A DNA stretch of 64,000 nt, from positions 1,738,839 to 1,802,838 of the forward strand of contig NZ_KB890024.1 of the NCBI RefSeq assembly GCF_000372965.1, in the 5' to 3' direction. Under the pieces are notes generated by a model. It saw only the letters and a list, made by a program, of their open reading frames with translations, was not told where the DNA came from and did no database searches. The DNA comes from Hoeflea sp. 108 (GTDB lineage Bacteria; Pseudomonadota; Alphaproteobacteria; Rhizobiales; Rhizobiaceae). This document shows, piece by piece, positions 16,497 through 23,599 of this stretch (positions are counted from its first letter, which is position 1; every line of letters begins with the position of its first letter). Both the position numbers and the translations under genes were made by a program.

Positions 16497-17831
16497 ATGA
16501 CTGATCACGTTCATGCCCGTATGGGCGAGCTTGAAGCGGTCGACGGCGTGGTCGGGGATGTCGAGGAGATCATCCCCGCCAAGCGTCGCTTCGCATTGGG
16601 ACTTCAGCAGGCGCTTGTGTCGAATGCCTGGCTCGATCCCATCTTCATTGCTTCTGTGGCGGGGTTCTCCGCCACTTTGGCGACCAATCTTGTGACCGCC
16701 ACCTTCCTTGCGGCGGGCGTGGTCACCGTTGTGCAAAGCACCAGGCTGGTCCGCTTGCCGGTGGTGCAGGGGCCGTCCTCGGCATTTTCGCCATTGGCCA
16801 TCGGCTACTACAAGGCAGGAACGATCTCTGCGGCAAGCCTTGGCTTGATCATCGGAGCCGCGCTTGTATTCCTTGCCTCGATCTGCGGGCAGTTCGCCAA
16901 GCTTCGGCGCCTTCTGTCGCCGGCAGTCTCGGGCACGATCATCACCTTGGTGGGCGTCGCGCTGGCAGGTTTCACCTTCATGGAGTTCTTCGGCGGCATC
17001 GGCTCGCCCAGCTTTGGCACCGGATCGAGCCTGTTTCTGGCCTGCGTGACGACGGCGGTGGTGCTGGTCAGCGCTGCCTTCGGAGGCACCTTCCGCATGT
17101 TCGGCTTCCTCACGGCGCTCATTGTCGGCGATTTGCTCGCCCTCGGCCTCGGATTGCTCGATTTCTCCAGCGTCGGCCAGGCGCCATGGTTGGCCTTCCC
17201 CAAGCTTCTGCCCTATGGCGCGCTGACCTTCGATCCGGCGATCACCATCACCATGTGCATCGTCTTCGTCGTCGCCGTTGTCGAGGCCATGGGAATGTAT
17301 GAGGCGACGGCGCGGCTGACTGGCGTTGAACTTGACGACCGGCGCGTCAACGCCGGCATTGCCGGCGAAGCAGGTGGTTCGATGTTGGCTGCGCTGATCG
17401 GAGGTTTCGGCACAACTGCCTACGCTCAGAATCTCGGCGTCATCAGGCTGACCGGCGTTGCCAGCCGGCATGTGGTCCGCGTCGCTGGCCTCATCTTCAT
17501 TGTCCTGGCGTTCCTGCCCAAGGTTGCGGCGGTGCTGGTGGCCACACCCGCTGCGGTCGTCGGCGGACTGTTCTTGCCTGCGGCGGCAACCGTGGTCATG
17601 ACCGGCATCCAGATGGCGAGCCAGGACCGGGGTTCGCCTGTGAAGAACATGGTGGCGCCGCTCGGCCTGATGGCGGGCTTGGGCATTCCGACACTGGCCG
17701 GGGCTTTGTCGGGTGGATTGCCGCAGATTCTCGGCGAGATGCTTGCACATTCCATCGTCGTCGGTGCTGTAACTGTCATGGTCGCCGAGATCGTCCTGGT
17801 GCGCATTCCCGAGTTCATGCGCTCGCGCTGA
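16497..17831 (+). CDS. NCS2 nucleobase permease (UraA/xanthine permease branch)
   Basis: 444 aa from the ATG at 16497, behind GGGAGGAGG. The longer open frame overlapping the deaminase gene is not needed. Twelve or more hydrophobic segments are predicted. VQGPSSAFSPLAIGYY, NAGIAGEAGGSMLAALIGGF and TTAYAQNLGVIRLTGVASR are hallmark regions of uracil-xanthine permeases (proton symporters). Same strand and probably same transcript as the purine deaminase. Confidence 0.9.
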   Translation: MTDHVHARMGELEAVDGVVGDVEEIIPAKRRFALGLQQALVSNAWLDPIFIASVAGFSATLATNLVTATFLAAGVVTVVQSTRLVRLPVVQGPSSAFSPLAIGYYKAGTISAASLGLIIGAALVFLASICGQFAKLRRLLSPAVSGTIITLVGVALAGFTFMEFFGGIGSPSFGTGSSLFLACVTTAVVLVSAAFGGTFRMFGFLTALIVGDLLALGLGLLDFSSVGQAPWLAFPKLLPYGALTFDPAITITMCIVFVVAVVEAMGMYEATARLTGVELDDRRVNAGIAGEAGGSMLAALIGGFGTTAYAQNLGVIRLTGVASRHVVRVAGLIFIVLAFLPKVAAVLVATPAAVVGGLFLPAAATVVMTGIQMASQDRGSPVKNMVAPLGLMAGLGIPTLAGALSGGLPQILGEMLAHSIVVGAVTVMVAEIVLVRIPEFMRSR

Positions 17832-17856
17832 GACCGGTCCAGCCGGACCCTCGGAC

Positions 17857-17883
17857 AAAAAGGCCGCCGATTGCTCGGCGGCC
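17857..17883 (-). terminator. Rho-independent terminator of the formyltransferase gene
   Basis: GGCCGCCGA (17862-17870) pairs with TCGGCGGCC (17875-17883), loop TTGC. AAAAA at 17857-17861 gives a U-tract on the minus strand. It lies 43 nt past the formyltransferase stop and also between converging genes, so it may stop the permease transcript too. Confidence 0.75.
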
Positions 17884-17925
17884 GCTTGGGAAGATGGCTG
17901 GCCTGGGCCAGCGCTGGGAAGACCT

Positions 17926-18900
17926 TTATTCCGCCGGTTCCGGAGCCTTCTCCTTGGCGGGTGCAGCATCGGTGCCGAGCTTCGACCCTGAGGTCAGGGA
18001 AAACGCCGATGCGAGTTCTGCGCCCGAGAGTTTTTGGCCAGCCTCCGTGCGTGCCTTGAAGATTTCGATGACGCCGCCCTGTACGCAGACCGAGAGGCTG
18101 CGCTCGCCGACCGCAACCACTTCACCGGGCTTGCCGACAACGTCGCCGAAGCGGCGTACGGGGTGCTTGCGGGCTTCGAACAGCCTGACCTTGGTGCCGT
18201 TCACAAGGGTCCATGCACCAGGAGCCGGGTCGCAGCCGCGGATCAGGTTGTGGATGGCATCGATGTGGCCGTGCCAGTTGATGCGGGCTTCGGCGTCCTT
18301 GCACCAGCCTTCATAGGAGGCCTGGCTTTCGTCCTGCACTGTCTCCGTGTGCTTGCCGGCGACCACCAGATCCGCCGCCTCGAGCATCGCGTCCACACCG
18401 AGCGGGAACAGCCAGTCGAAATAGACGCTCCCGAGCGTGTCCTCGGGACCAATGTCGACCGTCTTCTGCAGGACGACAGGACCTTCGTCGAGGCCATCGG
18501 TCGGGCGGAAGATGGTCAGGCCGGTCTGGGTGTCGCCCTTGATGACAGGCCAGTTGATCGAGCTGGGTCCGCGATATCTGGGCAGCAGCGAGGGGTGGTA
18601 CTGGATAGTGCCGTGGCGTGGGATGTTGACGAAGTCCTGCGGCGCAAACTGCAACACATAGGCCATGACGGCCAGATCGACGTCGAGCGCCTTGAGCGCG
18701 TTCTCCGCCGCTTCGCCCTTGAGGCTCGGCAGCTGGAACACCTTGAGCCCGGCCTTTTCGGCCGCGGCCCTGAGCGGATCGGGCCGCGCGCCCGGCTTTT
18801 CCGGCGCACAGAACACGCCGGCGACCTCGTCGCCACGAGCGAGAAACGCTTCGAGCACGCTTTGACCGAATGCCTGCTGTCCGATGATGGCAATACGCAT
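17926..18900 (-). CDS. Formyltransferase-fold protein resembling the hydrolase domain of 10-formyl-THF dehydrogenase
   Basis: 324 aa from the ATG at 18900 (GGAGG ribosome site). MRIAIIGQQAFGQSVLEAFL starts the Rossmann-like formyltransferase domain. The active-site region IQYHPSLLPRYRGPSSINW holds the catalytic His, and IFRPTDGLDEGPVVLQK the catalytic Asp. The C-terminal part (about 205-290) is Formyl_trans_C-like with HNLIRGCDPAPGAWT. The sequence is closer to the N-terminal domain of eukaryotic ALDH1L1 than to Met-tRNA formyltransferase. It lies downstream of an aldehyde dehydrogenase gene, suggesting the two act together on 10-formyltetrahydrofolate. Residues after about 300 are Ala/Pro/Lys-rich. 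Confidence 0.85.
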   Translation of the reverse strand: MRIAIIGQQAFGQSVLEAFLARGDEVAGVFCAPEKPGARPDPLRAAAEKAGLKVFQLPSLKGEAAENALKALDVDLAVMAYVLQFAPQDFVNIPRHGTIQYHPSLLPRYRGPSSINWPVIKGDTQTGLTIFRPTDGLDEGPVVLQKTVDIGPEDTLGSVYFDWLFPLGVDAMLEAADLVVAGKHTETVQDESQASYEGWCKDAEARINWHGHIDAIHNLIRGCDPAPGAWTLVNGTKVRLFEARKHPVRRFGDVVGKPGEVVAVGERSLSVCVQGGVIEIFKARTEAGQKLSGAELASAFSLTSGSKLGTDAAPAKEKAPEPAE

Positions 18901-19012
18901 GATTGATGTCCTCCGGATTGGGCAAGGCTTCCCCCGTGCCTCGCGCATGGCTGGCGCGGGGTGCCTTGAGATGTCAGGTTTGGTGAGTGGTCGCGCCGCC
19001 AGGCGCGAACCG

Positions 19013-20467
19013 TCAGCGGCCGGTGTTGATCCAGACCACCTTGGGCTCGGTGAAGTTTTCGATCGCTTCTTCGCCATGCTCGCGGCCGAAGCCGGAGTCC
19101 CGCGCTCCGCCCCAGGGCAAGCGGATGTCGGTCGGGCCGTAGGTGTTCACCCACACCGTTCCGGCCTTGAGGCGCCTGGCGAAGCGGTGGGCCCGAGCGA
19201 TGTCTGATGTCCAGACGCCGGCGGCGAGGCTGTAGACAGTGCCGTTGGCGATGCGCAGCGCGTCCTCGTCGTCCTTGAAGCTGATGACGGTGGCGACGGG
19301 GCCGAATATCTCTTCCTGCGAAATGCGCATCTCGTGTTCGACGCCGGCGAACACTGTCGGCTCGACGTAGAAGCCGCGCTCGCCATGGCGGCCGCCGCCT
19401 GTGACCAGGTGCGCGCCTTCCTTCGTACCGATGTCGATGTAGTTGAGCACCCGGTTCATCTGCACTTCCGAGACCAGCGGACCCATGGCGGTCGAGGTTT
19501 CGCGCGGGTCGCCGATGCGGGTCGATTTCGCCCGGGCTGCGAGCCGCTCGACGACTTCGTCATAGACGGATTCGTGGGCGAGGATGCGCGAGCCGGCCGA
19601 GCAGACCTGACCGGTGTTGAAGAAGATGCCCGATGCCGCCGCTTTTACCGCCGCATCGAGGTCGGCATCTGGGAAGATGATGTTGGCCGACTTGCCGCCG
19701 AGCTCAAGCGTCACGCGCTTGAGGTTGCCAGCGGCACCCTGCAGGATCTGGCGGCCGACGACGGGCGAGCCGGTGAAGGTGACCTTGTCGATATCGGGAT
19801 GGTCGACGATCGCCTGGCCGGCAATCTTGCCGAAGCCCGGCACGACATTGAGCGTACCTGCAGGGAAGCCGGCTTCGAGCGCCAGCTCGCCGATCCTGAG
19901 CGCGGTCAGCGGGGTGATTTCCGCAGGCTTCAAAACGACGGTACAGCCGCAGGCGAGGGCAGGTGCGATCTTCCACATGCCGATCATCAGCGGGAAGTTC
20001 CAGGGAATGATGGCGCCGACCACGCCGAGCGGTTCGCGCACGGTGTAGGTAAGCGCGTCCTGCCGTGCCGGGATCACCTTGCCGTTGATCTTGTCGGCCA
20101 TGCCCGCATAGTAGACCAGCGTGTCGATCACCGCTGGCAGGTCCTGGCGGCGGATTGCCGAAACCGGCTTGCCGCTGTCTAGGCTCTCAAGGTTGACGAG
20201 TTCATCTTCGTTCTGGCGGATAAGTTCCGCCAGCTTGAGCATCAACTGCCCACGTTCACTGGCGCGCAGCCGCCCCCAGTCACCTTCGAACGCCTTGCGG
20301 GCCGAGCGCACGGCGGCGTCGACATCATTGGCATCTGCCTCGGCGATCTTGGCGATCACCTCGCCAGTCGACGGATCGAACGTATCGAAAGTGCGGCCGG
20401 ACATGGCGTCGACGCGCTTGCCGTCGATCAAGAGTTTCTGGGTCCAGTCCGAAAATGCATATACCAC
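19013..20467 (-). CDS. Aldehyde dehydrogenase (ALDH1/2-like, candidate partner of the formyltransferase protein)
   Basis: 484 aa from a GTG at 20467 with GGAGG seven nt upstream. NAD(P) and catalytic motifs are intact: IIPWNFPLMIGMWKIAPAL, FTGSPVVGRQI, LELGGKSANIIF and GQVCSAGSRIL with the catalytic Cys. Length is normal for the family. It oxidises an aldehyde to the acid. It is first in a two-gene operon with a formyltransferase-fold protein, the same pair of activities fused in ALDH1L1. A betaine-aldehyde or other general aldehyde role remains possible because the fold alone does not fix the substrate. Confidence 0.9.
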   Translation of the reverse strand: MVYAFSDWTQKLLIDGKRVDAMSGRTFDTFDPSTGEVIAKIAEADANDVDAAVRSARKAFEGDWGRLRASERGQLMLKLAELIRQNEDELVNLESLDSGKPVSAIRRQDLPAVIDTLVYYAGMADKINGKVIPARQDALTYTVREPLGVVGAIIPWNFPLMIGMWKIAPALACGCTVVLKPAEITPLTALRIGELALEAGFPAGTLNVVPGFGKIAGQAIVDHPDIDKVTFTGSPVVGRQILQGAAGNLKRVTLELGGKSANIIFPDADLDAAVKAAASGIFFNTGQVCSAGSRILAHESVYDEVVERLAARAKSTRIGDPRETSTAMGPLVSEVQMNRVLNYIDIGTKEGAHLVTGGGRHGERGFYVEPTVFAGVEHEMRISQEEIFGPVATVISFKDDEDALRIANGTVYSLAAGVWTSDIARAHRFARRLKAGTVWVNTYGPTDIRLPWGGARDSGFGREHGEEAIENFTEPKVVWINTGR

Positions 20468-20481
20468 CTGACATCCTCCAC

Positions 20482-20501
20482 ATATGAAATTGAGTTCATA
20501 T
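20482..20501. promoter_or_regulatory. Inverted repeat ATATGAA-N6-TTCATAT, proximal to the aldehyde dehydrogenase gene
   Basis: ATATGAA (20482-20488) and TTCATAT (20495-20501) with a 6-nt spacer. It lies about 15 nt upstream of the dehydrogenase start, overlapping the expected leader. The same half-sites with the same spacing recur at 20645-20668, so this is probably an operator of the adjacent regulator. Confidence 0.65.
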
Positions 20502-20642
20502 CTGTCAGCCGGTGATCGCACCCTGGGAACACAGCTGGAGACTGCATCTAGCGTAGGAAAGATATTTTCCCGTGGGAATAAGATATCTGTTGCCTATATC
20601 GGCGGGCGAATACATGATCCCGAGTGCAAGTCTGACGGACGC

Positions 20643-20670
20643 AGAGATATGAATTCATGTTCATATCTCT
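20643..20670. promoter_or_regulatory. Inverted repeat AGAGATATGAA-N6-TTCATATCTCT, proximal to the regulator gene
   Basis: A perfect 11-bp inverted repeat (20643-20653 and 20660-20670) with spacer TTCATG. It is an extended version of the dyad at 20482-20501 and ends 27 nt before the regulator start. Two copies about 160 bp apart in a divergent promoter region suggest cooperative or autoregulatory binding. Confidence 0.7.
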
Positions 20671-20697
20671 GGTACGGGACCAGCTGGGAGGGTGATG

Positions 20698-21774
20698 ATG
20701 ATCCGTATCGAGATCGACCCGGTATGGCGCTTTCGACGCCATCAGGATTCCCAGTCGCTGCAGATCATGCTGGATTTCCTGGCCGAGATCCGCGCCAGCG
20801 GCAAGATCACCAAGGCCGCCGATCTTGCCGGCGTCTCATACCGCCACGCCTGGAACCTGATCGAGAAGTGGTCGGCGTTCTTCGATACCCCGCTCGTCGT
20901 GCGCAAGCAGGGCAGCGGCACAGTCCTCACGCCCTTCGGCGACAAGCTGGTGTGGGCCGGCCAGAGGCTTGAGGCCCGTCTCGGTCCGCTGCTGCAGAAC
21001 TTGTCGCAGGAGTTGGAAACGGAAATCAACCAGCTTTTGCCGCACGGCCCGATCATCCTGCGCGTTCATGCCAGCCATGGCTTCGCGGTGCCGAAGCTGA
21101 GGGAGTTGCTCGCCCGCGAATCCGATATCGGGATCGATTTTCGTTATGTCAGTAACCAGAACTCGCTCGCATCGCTGGTGCATGACGGTTGCGACCTCGC
21201 CGGCATGCATCTGCCGCAGGGCGAGCTACGCAAGCGCAGCATCGCCGCCACCAAGGGCTGGCTCAATCCCGCGGCGCATCGCGTCATCGGTTTCGTCACC
21301 CGCGAAATGGGGCTGATGGTGGCGCCGGGCAATCCGCTCGGCATCACCTCGCTGGAGCGGTTGCTCGACCCCTCGGTCCGCTTCGTCAATCGCGATCCGG
21401 ATTCGGGCACGCGCATGCTCCTTGCCCAGTTGCTGGCCCAGAACCGCATCGATCCCTTGCGTATCAACGGCTATGAGCATGCCGAGTTTACCCACGCGGC
21501 CGTCGCGGCCTACGTCGCCTCCGGCATGGCCGACGTCGCCTTCGGCGTCGAGGCGGCCGCGCGCCAGTTCGGCCTCGATTTCGTTCGCTTGTTGACCGAA
21601 GACTACTTCTTCGTCTGCCGGAAGGAGATTTTGGAACTCGAGGCGGTCAAGCGCGTGCTGTCCGTGATGCGCAGCCAGGAGTTCCACGCCGCCATCTCGC
21701 AACTGCCCGGCTACAGGGTCAACGATGCCGGCTCGATCCGGACTGTCCGGGACGTGTTCCGATCTCTGGACTAG
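20698..21774 (+). CDS. Transcriptional regulator: ModE/LysR-like winged HTH plus periplasmic-binding-protein-like domain
   Basis: 358 aa. The start is taken at the ATG at 20698 behind GGGAGGG; ATG at 20695 and GTG at 20692 are alternatives. Residues about 20-95 are a LysR/ModE-type HTH (GKITKAADLAGVSYRHAWNLIEKW, then GTVLTPFGDKLV). Residues about 115-340 form a PBP-like sensor (PF12727 type) with FVNRDPDSGTRMLL, the anion-binding SGT segment. Related regulators often sit next to molybdate, formate or C1 genes. Here it is divergent from the dehydrogenase/formyltransferase pair and is their probable regulator. Confidence 0.87.
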   Translation: MIRIEIDPVWRFRRHQDSQSLQIMLDFLAEIRASGKITKAADLAGVSYRHAWNLIEKWSAFFDTPLVVRKQGSGTVLTPFGDKLVWAGQRLEARLGPLLQNLSQELETEINQLLPHGPIILRVHASHGFAVPKLRELLARESDIGIDFRYVSNQNSLASLVHDGCDLAGMHLPQGELRKRSIAATKGWLNPAAHRVIGFVTREMGLMVAPGNPLGITSLERLLDPSVRFVNRDPDSGTRMLLAQLLAQNRIDPLRINGYEHAEFTHAAVAAYVASGMADVAFGVEAAARQFGLDFVRLLTEDYFFVCRKEILELEAVKRVLSVMRSQEFHAAISQLPGYRVNDAGSIRTVRDVFRSLD

Positions 21775-21854
21775 ACCGTAGGCATTCTGCTGGCGGCCAA
21801 CGTCGCGCGATCCCTTCATCGCACGGCTTTCAAAGTCCTGCTTGGCCAATTAGA

Positions 21855-21874
21855 ATGCATTTGCAAATAAAATT
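21855..21874 (-). repeat. 20-bp element, copy 1 (inverted relative to copy 2)
   Basis: Read on the minus strand this is AATTTTATTTGCAAATGCAT. It differs from copy 2 (22024-22043) at a single position. It includes the dyad ATTTGCAAAT. The pair flanks a 149-bp stretch upstream of the cyclase gene. Confidence 0.65.
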
Positions 21875-22023
21875 GGGCGGTCGAGCAACTGAAATATCGC
21901 CGTATTCGCTCTGGCCAATTTCCCGCTGTGAAGCCGGATGCGCCGCCTGGCAGATAATTCTTGATATTTTGAAGAAGGTTGTCGACCGCTGGTCAGGATG
22001 CGATCACGGTTTTCAGCTCCGCA

Positions 22024-22043
22024 AATTTTATTTGCATATGCAT
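22024..22043 (+). repeat. 20-bp element, copy 2
   Basis: AATTTTATTTGCATATGCAT on the plus strand, 19 of 20 identical to the reverse complement of copy 1. It lies 95 nt before the cyclase ATG. GCATATGC inside it is self-complementary. Probably a regulator-binding site; MarR at 23104 is the nearest candidate regulator besides the ModE-like one. Confidence 0.65.
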
Positions 22044-22138
22044 GTAAGTGACGCTAGCTTCCTGATCGGGAAGAGCGAGCGCGATGGCCTGGACAACGGA
22101 TCCGGATAGGCTGGGCGCCATCAAGTGGAGGACTTGAA

Positions 22139-22933
22139 ATGACAGCAGCTGCAGCTACGCTGGGCAATCTTGCGGAATTGCTTTTGAGCGGGCAGGTCGA
22201 GGTCGTCGATCTGTCGGGGCCGCTTGGTCCGGACACGCCCCTGCTCAAGCTGCCGCCGGAGTTTGCGGTGGATACGCCCAAGATCGAGATGCACACCATC
22301 TCCGAGTATGACGACAAGGGGCCCTTCTGGGCGTGGAATTGGCTGAAGATCGGCGAGCACTCGGGCACGCATTTCGATGCGCCGCACCACTGGATCACCG
22401 GCAAGGATTTTTCCGACGGCTACACGGACACCATCCCGGTACGCAACTACATCGCCCCATTGAATGTCATCGACTGCTCGGCGCAGTCGGCTGCCGATAA
22501 CGATTTCCTGCTCACCGCTGACGGCATTCGCGCCTGGGAGGCCAAGCACGGTGCGATCGGCAAGGGCGAATGGGTGGTGATGCGCACCGACTGGGACAAG
22601 CGCAACGGCTCGGAGGCGGAGTTCCTCAATGTCGACGAGAAGGGGCCGCATTCACCCGGCCCGACGGTTGATTGCATCGAATACATCATCGAGCGCGGCG
22701 CTATCGGCTGGGGCACGCAGTGCATCGGCACTGATGCGGGTGCAGCGGGCGGGATGCAGCCGCCATTCCCGGCGCACAACCTGATGCACAAGGCCAACAG
22801 ATATGGGCTGGCGAGCCTGTGCAACCTCGATAAACTGCCGCCCAAGGGAGCGATCCTCATCGCTGCCCCGCTGAAGATCGTGCGCGGTACGGGCAGCCCG
22901 GTGCGCGCGCTGGCGCTCGTGCCCCGGAGCTAG
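22139..22933 (+). CDS. Cyclase-family metal-dependent hydrolase (kynurenine formamidase-like)
   Basis: 264 aa. HSGTHFDAPHHW is the HxGTHxDxPxH metal-binding motif of the cyclase family (PF04199), which includes kynurenine formamidase, isatin hydrolase and polyketide cyclases. The central region GPHSPGPTVDCIEYIIERGAIGWG and GTDAG are also typical. A tryptophan- or indole-related amide or lactam is a reasonable substrate guess because an indolepyruvate oxidoreductase-like pair follows, but this is inference. The start has GGAGG 10-11 nt upstream. Confidence 0.85.
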   Translation: MTAAAATLGNLAELLLSGQVEVVDLSGPLGPDTPLLKLPPEFAVDTPKIEMHTISEYDDKGPFWAWNWLKIGEHSGTHFDAPHHWITGKDFSDGYTDTIPVRNYIAPLNVIDCSAQSAADNDFLLTADGIRAWEAKHGAIGKGEWVVMRTDWDKRNGSEAEFLNVDEKGPHSPGPTVDCIEYIIERGAIGWGTQCIGTDAGAAGGMQPPFPAHNLMHKANRYGLASLCNLDKLPPKGAILIAAPLKIVRGTGSPVRALALVPRS

Positions 22934-22968
22934 GTGAGGCCATCGCGGCTTGATGTCGGCATGCATGT

Positions 22969-22989
22969 CTCGGCCGCTCGGCGGCCGAG
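22969..22989. repeat. Perfect hairpin after the cyclase gene
   Basis: CTCGGCCGC (22969-22977) and GCGGCCGAG (22981-22989) with a 3-nt loop, 36 nt past the cyclase stop. No T-run follows. It could stabilise the cyclase mRNA or be a weak terminator before the MarR gene. Confidence 0.5.
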
Positions 22990-23103
22990 GTCGGTGCTGG
23001 ATTGATCGAGCCGCCCGTTGGCGATTTCAGGCGGTAGTGCTCTGTATCGGCCTGCGGCGTAGAGGTTCGCCGCAGCAAGCCCGCCGCTGCAAAGGAAGAT
23101 CCG

Positions 23104-23589
23104 ATGACCGAGCACATCATATCGAGCGAGGATGATGAAGGGGCACGCCTCGGCGAGATCGGCCTCCAGCAGTTTGCGCCCTATCTGATGAACCGCATCA
23201 TGGGGCGCTACAATGCCTCCTTGCGGGACGACCTGGCAAAGCTCGGGCTGACCACCCCCAAGATGCGGACGCTGGCCGTGCTTTCGGTCGTCGATGGGCT
23301 GCTCATCGGCCGTCTCGCGGTCTATGCCATCGTCGAGCAATCGACGCTCAGCCGCGCGCTCGATGCGCTCGAGGCGGACGGCCTGGTGCGACGCATGCCC
23401 GATCAGGACGACAGCCGCGCCATTCGCGTGTCGATCACCGAGGCTGGGCGTGCTGCCTTCGAAAGCCTGTGGCCGACCATGCGCGAGAGCTACAACAGGA
23501 TGTTTGTCGGCATCGACGCGGCCGAGCATGCCGCCTTCGTCGCAACCCTGCAGAAGATACTCAACAACATAAAAAAGAATGATTTCTGA
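23104..23589 (+). CDS. MarR-family transcriptional regulator
   Basis: 161 aa. Winged HTH region at about residues 55-125: LAVYAIVEQSTLSRALDALEADGLVRRMPDQDDSRAIRV shows the recognition helix and the wing with the conserved D-x-R/D-x-R pattern (DDSRA). The start has GGAAGA upstream. The stop is only 10 nt before the IorA-like gene, so it is co-transcribed with it and probably regulates this cluster in response to an aromatic or acidic ligand. Confidence 0.92.
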   Translation: MTEHIISSEDDEGARLGEIGLQQFAPYLMNRIMGRYNASLRDDLAKLGLTTPKMRTLAVLSVVDGLLIGRLAVYAIVEQSTLSRALDALEADGLVRRMPDQDDSRAIRVSITEAGRAAFESLWPTMRESYNRMFVGIDAAEHAAFVATLQKILNNIKKNDF

Positions 23590-23599
23590 GGAGTGACCC

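Larger units (their letters stand above)
21775..22138. other. Intergenic region upstream of the cyclase gene
   Basis: 364 bases without a gene. AT-richer than its surroundings. It contains two oppositely oriented copies of a 20-bp element (separate entries) that probably control the cyclase gene at 22139. Confidence 0.65.

Noticed and set aside
16494..17969. Minus-strand frame of 491 codons over the NCS2 permease
   Set aside because: Shadow of the permease gene; His/Asp/Arg-rich composition with no domain.
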